From Nitrospinae bacterium RIFCSPLOWO2_12_FULL_45_22 (GTDB lineage Bacteria > 2-12-FULL-45-22), in contig MHDQ01000122.1 in the NCBI GenBank assembly GCA_001803565.1, forward strand, positions 1 through 18,778: a DNA stretch of 18,778 bases, in the 5' to 3' direction. Of the stretch, positions 15,205 through 18,778 are shown piece by piece. A model generated the notes under the pieces. It saw only the letters and a program-made list of their open reading frames with translations, made no database searches and was not told where the DNA came from. The position numbers and the translations under genes are program-made. Every line of letters begins with the position of its first letter. The stretch's first letter is position 1.

Positions 15205-15750
15205 CCAAATCATACCTTATCTTTTGGGGTGAACAGGATGGCCATCTCTGGGGGCGAATGTACCTTAAACAGATTATGGCTGCTGCAATATGTGAGAGAG
15301 CTAAAGAGGCTAAACCCGGACCCTAATGCAAGGATTCATATAGATACTAATGGCTCTATCCTGACAAAGGATTATATAGACGAGCTGGTCGAAGCCGGCA
15401 TGACCGATATAGACCCAGACCTTAAGGGGTATTATCCGGAGACATTTATGCGGATAACCGCCATAGAAGATAAAGGACTTGTGGAGAGGTACTTGAATAC
15501 CGCATGGGATGCAGTTAGGTATCTGATTGATAAATATAAGGATAGGGTTTTCATTGGTATAGGGATACCGTACAATAAGGAACTTTTATCGGCTCAACAG
15601 ATAAATCCCAATTTTTTTTTTGCACTATCAAAAACATGGTCTACTTTATATATCAAACAAAACCAATGGGAAATAAAGTTTTGGCCTATTGACAATGCGC
15701 AGGTAATATTTGCTAACCCTTTGTTTTTATTAAGATTTTATGAATCTTAA
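15205..15750 (+). pseudogene. Radical SAM enzyme fragment, both ends missing
   Basis: The frame reads GVNRMAISGGECTLNRLWLL, then HIDTNGSILTKDYIDELVEAG and PDLKGYYPETFMRI, the pattern following the SAM-binding GGE motif in radical SAM activating-type enzymes. The N-terminal CxxxCxxC cluster motif is absent because the frame closes at a TGA (15202-15204), directly after the transposase remnant. After IGIGIPYNKELLS (about 15600) the sequence loses resemblance and runs through a ten-T tract into random-looking AT-rich sequence before stopping at 15750. A GTG at 15229 could start translation, but the product would lack the iron-sulfur cluster. It is best read as a gene broken by the neighbouring insertion plus a second loss at its 3' end. 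Confidence 0.72.
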
Positions 15751-15903
15751 AGTTTCTCAGCTACATAGCCAAAAAGCCTTAAAAATAAATCAGTTAGATG
15801 GTTTTTATCTGCACAGAGTCAATAGGTAATAAAGTTTTTACTTGTTCACCTTTGTCTTTATACCTGATCATTTTGCACATCCTAAAATCCTTTGGGATCT
15901 GAT

Positions 15904-17334
15904 CTAAGCCTTCTCATTAATCCTGGCCCGCAGATTCTGAGCCCGAATGCGGATTGAACGAGCGGCAATGGCTGAAAACGTCTTCCACGGTTCTTCGGAT
16001 GGACGAACCAACCCTAGGATTCGGCGGTGAAAGGGATTATCTTTCTCGCCAACATGTTTGGCCTCCTCAACCCCGACCGAATACCCTTCTGGGTTGGCTG
16101 CCTCGTTATACATTCGAAGCGAGGTTACATTTAGATCCTCATCGACCAGGACTATCGCACCGCCATAGAGTGGTTGGGCCTCCACGGTCTCCACCACCCA
16201 GCCACCGGTGTTATAGACATTTACCCATTGCGGATATCCTTTAAAATTCATATCTTCCTGAAAGGGTTTGTGGGTATGACCGAAAATAAAGGTAACATCA
16301 GGCGGCATATTTCCTTTCAGTTCATTCAGAATCTGCTGCCGCAAGGGCCCGTTCATATAAGCCCAAAGGCCTTTTTCGGCATCCTGGCTTAGTAGACGAG
16401 CTGTGTGGGTTCTCTCCCTCCCGGCAATCTTACCCGCCACCGCATTAAAAAGCCACTTTAGAAGCTTGGCCTCCATTGCGTCACCCCAGCCCGGAATATC
16501 ATATCTCTTTGCCATATTAGTAGCCAATGTGGAGAGGAGATTTTCAACCTGTTCCCAATCCTGCATTTTCTCATATATTAATTCGATATCCTGGCCGGCA
16601 TCTCCGGAACGTCCCATAGTCGACCAGAAAAAATCAATCCAGGCAAAATTTTCAGCCTCTATGTCCCAAACCTGTCTTGGCATTTCATGGTCAGGGAAAA
16701 GCAGAGTCCTCAGGGTGCTTATTAACTGATAGAGCGATTCGGTGAAATGACCATGATGAAAAATAAGGCACTTCTGGTTATCCTTTCCCAAAAGGCCAAA
16801 GTTAGGATAGGCTATGGGGATAATGGTATCCTTTAGATGAGGAAACCTTTGAACCAGTTTTGTCAAAAAGTAGGCCCGCACTGGATCGGGATCGTTCTCG
16901 ACAAACATATTTGTGGTATGCCAGGGAATATTCAAAGGCTTGCCCGGCTCAACCTTCGCCATGTAACCCACATACTGGGTCTCGCGGGCACTCTCCCAAA
17001 AATGATGGTCGTGATTACCCGGTATGTAAACAATCCTGTCAAAAAGCCCTTTTCCATGCGGCATAATCAATTCTATAAATCGTTCGAAGACCATGGCCGC
17101 CTGATTGTCCGTAGTCAAGGCCAGTTCGAGGATATCTCCATTTAGTATCAATATTGGCTTTTTCTTGTCCTCGTTCTTCGAGATAAGATATTCCAAACAC
17201 TCTACCAGTTGCTTCATTACCGGGCTCGGCTGCATTGGGTCGGGATCGGTACTGGCTGTTTTCAGATTGGTTAATAGACTATCTTCTTCACCCAGATGCA
17301 TATCTGATAAGCAGACATAACGTATATCAGGCAT
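15904..17334 (-). CDS. Calcineurin-type metallophosphoesterase
   Basis: This is a binuclear-metal phosphoesterase of 476 residues. All the metal and catalytic motifs are in order: D11 and H13 in SDMHLG, D67 in NGDILE, GNHDHH at 106-111, HHGH at 193-196 and GHTHKP at 352-357. The segment between HHGH and GHTH (about 200-345) is an unusually long, mostly helical insertion with many aromatic residues (FAWIDFFWSTMG). The tail after 400 is charged and basic at the end. There is no signal peptide. The start is secured by AGGAGGAGG just upstream of ATG 17334. It follows the 52-codon ORF by 57 bases in the same direction. The substrate (nucleotide, phospholipid or phosphoprotein) cannot be told. Confidence 0.9.
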   Translation of the reverse strand: MPDIRYVCLSDMHLGEEDSLLTNLKTASTDPDPMQPSPVMKQLVECLEYLISKNEDKKKPILILNGDILELALTTDNQAAMVFERFIELIMPHGKGLFDRIVYIPGNHDHHFWESARETQYVGYMAKVEPGKPLNIPWHTTNMFVENDPDPVRAYFLTKLVQRFPHLKDTIIPIAYPNFGLLGKDNQKCLIFHHGHFTESLYQLISTLRTLLFPDHEMPRQVWDIEAENFAWIDFFWSTMGRSGDAGQDIELIYEKMQDWEQVENLLSTLATNMAKRYDIPGWGDAMEAKLLKWLFNAVAGKIAGRERTHTARLLSQDAEKGLWAYMNGPLRQQILNELKGNMPPDVTFIFGHTHKPFQEDMNFKGYPQWVNVYNTGGWVVETVEAQPLYGGAIVLVDEDLNVTSLRMYNEAANPEGYSVGVEEAKHVGEKDNPFHRRILGLVRPSEEPWKTFSAIAARSIRIRAQNLRARINEKA

Positions 17335-17391
17335 ATTGCCACCTCCTCCTGAACAAAGCCATTCCTTTAATTAGTTGTCACCTTTAAACTT

Positions 17392-17550
17392 TCAGTCTTC
17401 ATCCTCCAATATCATGACACCCCGTAATCGAACTGTGAGAGGTTCAGCATCTGCAAAGATAGTACTTCCGTTAAAGAGATGATCTAACTTTTGCAAAGAA
17501 ACCGTGGGTGCAATACGGGTAGGAGAACCCCACCATGTTAGCATTGCCAT
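17392..17550 (-). CDS. Small uncharacterised protein, 52 residues
   Basis: This short frame starts at ATG 17550 with AAAGGAGG eight bases before it (minus strand) and ends at TGA 17392, just ahead of the metallophosphoesterase Shine-Dalgarno site. The product begins MAMLTWWGSP and ends LRGVMILEDED; it is mixed in composition, has no membrane segment, and its acidic tail is notable. No family is recognised. The good ribosome binding site and the position within a compact same-strand group argue for a real gene; its size leaves doubt. Confidence 0.6.
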   Translation of the reverse strand: MAMLTWWGSPTRIAPTVSLQKLDHLFNGSTIFADAEPLTVRLRGVMILEDED

Positions 17551-17685
17551 AGTTTGTCCTCCTTTATTAAACGAAGTTAAAAGGCCAAAAGTTGCGACAT
17601 GATCGTTCGTGGTACAATTATCAAAGATTTAAGAAGAAACTAATCTCCTCCATACGCCAAGGGCGTAGAAGGTGGAATTGAACAT
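17551..17685. other. Gap between SleB gene and small ORF, with a short hairpin
   Basis: TACGCC-AAG-GGCGTA (17653-17667) forms a 6-base stem just downstream of the SleB stop on the minus strand, without a T-run. The minus strand then carries GGAGGAGAT with no start codon at the right distance, possibly a relic. A promoter for the small ORF would lie here but none is convincing. Confidence 0.35.
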
Positions 17686-18129
17686 TCATCCCAAAAGATT
17701 CAAGAAAGTATGCCGTCCTATTACCACAGTAACCTTTCCCGTCCGGATGCCTTCTTCTGCCCATTTAGGAAGCTTCCCCCCTCGCTGCTTCCGGGCGGCT
17801 TCGACGTTTAGGTAGTGGTCAGCATTTTGCGTTACGTCCCCCAGTTCTCCGGCCAAAGCCTTCTGGGCAATACTCATCGCCCCCTTCCACCCGTCTGGGT
17901 CATCCTCTTTGGCCGTGAACACCTTTGCATAATTGGGATCCTTTGGCGAAGTCCAAGAAAATTGATTGGGCTTCAAGATGACAGCACTGATACCCTCAGC
18001 CATTCCTTTCTTGACCCGGTTCAGGATAACATTGCATACTCCTTGCTGCCCCTCCTCTGGCTCTCCCCGTGCCTCTGCCCACAAGCAGACAGCCAATAGG
18101 TCTTCTTGTGAAAAGTCTTTTAGGTTCAT
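17686..18129 (-). CDS. SleB/CwlJ-type cell wall hydrolase
   Basis: The 147-residue protein is the catalytic domain of the SleB/CwlJ peptidoglycan hydrolase family alone. WAEARGEPEEGQQGVCNVIL, with the family glutamate (E20 of AEARGEP), is at about 18-37. It is followed by NRVK, KPNQFSWT, an inner helix (WKGAMSIAQKALAGEL) and NADHYLN. There is no peptidoglycan-binding domain, spore-coat domain or signal peptide, so it would stay in the cytoplasm unless released, as for phage or prophage endolysin-like forms. In Gram-negative bacteria such proteins are not linked to spores. Start ATG 18129 has AAAGGGA upstream at a normal distance. It lies 95 bases after the patatin gene in the same direction. 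Confidence 0.85.
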   Translation of the reverse strand: MNLKDFSQEDLLAVCLWAEARGEPEEGQQGVCNVILNRVKKGMAEGISAVILKPNQFSWTSPKDPNYAKVFTAKEDDPDGWKGAMSIAQKALAGELGDVTQNADHYLNVEAARKQRGGKLPKWAEEGIRTGKVTVVIGRHTFLNLLG

Positions 18130-18224
18130 TTCTGCATCCCTTTCTTCGCATTTTGGGTTAAAAACTCTTGCCCCAGGGCATTCTGCGCACTTTCTTTGAA
18201 TGTTTATAAATGAACATCTAGAAA

Positions 18225-18778
18225 TTATAATGGGCGCGCATCAAGATATTCCTGCATAGCCTTCCGGCCTGCTCTAATCAGGGATTGCAGGCGGACATCA
18301 CTCATATCGAATTCAGTCGTGCCATACCCTTTTGCAGGGAGCCGACAAACCTCTTCTTTGTGGCCCTCCATAACAGGTTTATCATGGGCATTGGTCATAG
18401 TATTGGCAAGCCGCTTAATTCTCTGAATTGTCTTAAGCCGCATGACATTCTCCAACAATCCACCAGTAACCTTTTCTGTCCCTTTAGCCTCTTCTGCCTC
18501 ACCGGAATCAGCCACCGGCTTCATTTCGTCAATCAACAGCCCAAGGTTGGGCACGACATCAGGGTCCGTATCACCCATAATGGCCCTCACTTCTTCATCA
18601 TCTTTAGCTGTAATTAAATGTAAGGGAAAATTAGAAAGAACACCGCCATCAACTATCTCGTGTCCAGATATATCCTTACCCCGATGCCATCCCCACTCCG
18701 GCTTCCACCTTACCTCCTGCCAGACAAACGGGATACTCATGGACATCCGCACTGCCCAGGCAACCGGGCAATCCGGGG
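18225..18778 (-). CDS. Patatin-like phospholipase, C-terminal part (continues past the right edge)
   Basis: The minus-strand frame is open to the window edge, so the internal GTG at 18752 is not the start. It reads AWAVRMSMSIPFVWQEVRW, then HEIVDGGVLSNFPL, the region holding the catalytic Asp of the patatin Ser-Asp dyad (DGG). The N-terminal half with the GGxRG oxyanion loop and the GxSxG serine is outside the window, so catalytic completeness cannot be judged. The last 120 or so residues (after HLITAKDDEEV) are charged, partly helical and end in QEYLDARPL, a normal patatin tail. Patatins hydrolyse membrane lipids. It is the most upstream member, within the window, of the minus-strand group with SleB, the small ORF and the metallophosphoesterase. 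Confidence 0.88.
   Translation of the reverse strand, partial: PDCPVAWAVRMSMSIPFVWQEVRWKPEWGWHRGKDISGHEIVDGGVLSNFPLHLITAKDDEEVRAIMGDTDPDVVPNLGLLIDEMKPVADSGEAEEAKGTEKVTGGLLENVMRLKTIQRIKRLANTMTNAHDKPVMEGHKEEVCRLPAKGYGTTEFDMSDVRLQSLIRAGRKAMQEYLDARPL

Noticed and set aside
1-18778. CRISPR array, tRNA or rRNA genes
   Set aside because: No regularly spaced direct repeats and no tRNA- or rRNA-like conserved segments were seen by eye on either strand; a tRNAscan and CRISPR search was not possible here.

Overview
The window looks like a chromosome segment from an anaerobic, Gram-negative-type bacterium, most like a Desulfobacterota (former deltaproteobacterial) genome. This is inference from the housekeeping block (CCA-type tRNA nucleotidyltransferase, site-2 protease, ileS, lspA, lgt) and from the dispersed AT-rich inverted repeats between its genes. 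No rRNA, tRNA or CRISPR array was recognised.

Region 1 (1-5750, + strand) is an ordinary core block. It holds the 3' part of a tRNA nucleotidyltransferase gene, an M50 site-2 protease, isoleucyl-tRNA synthetase, signal peptidase II and prolipoprotein diacylglyceryl transferase. The protease, ileS and lspA are packed as an operon. Two gaps are filled by inverted-repeat elements that reach the borders of the flanking genes.

Region 2 (5750-7770) is a graveyard. An sfsA gene fused to a DUF123/GIY-YIG-like domain has lost its N-terminal part. A hicA-hicB toxin-antitoxin pair has a truncated toxin and a one-base frameshift in the antitoxin. Fused to the hicA breakpoint is a frameshifted remnant of an S24/LexA-like repressor.

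Region 3 (7772-13700, - strand) is visibly more GC-rich and is the least explained part. In transcription order it holds the 5' part of a group II intron without its reverse transcriptase, a 781-residue protein with two copies of a cysteine-containing domain, a radical SAM protein with a B12-binding-like N-terminus, and a 236-residue protein carrying the tetrapeptide EPAH four times. All three genes have strong Shine-Dalgarno sites. Large hairpins lie in the two gaps between them. This is the best candidate for an undescribed system.

Region 4 (13700-15900, + strand) holds decayed mobile and metabolic fragments: an IS1634-type transposase with a missing N-terminus and an in-frame stop, then a radical SAM fragment missing both ends.

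Region 5 (15904-18778, - strand) reads as a patatin-like phospholipase (running off the right edge), a SleB-type cell-wall hydrolase, a 52-codon small ORF and a calcineurin-type metallophosphoesterase. All lie in one direction with short gaps.
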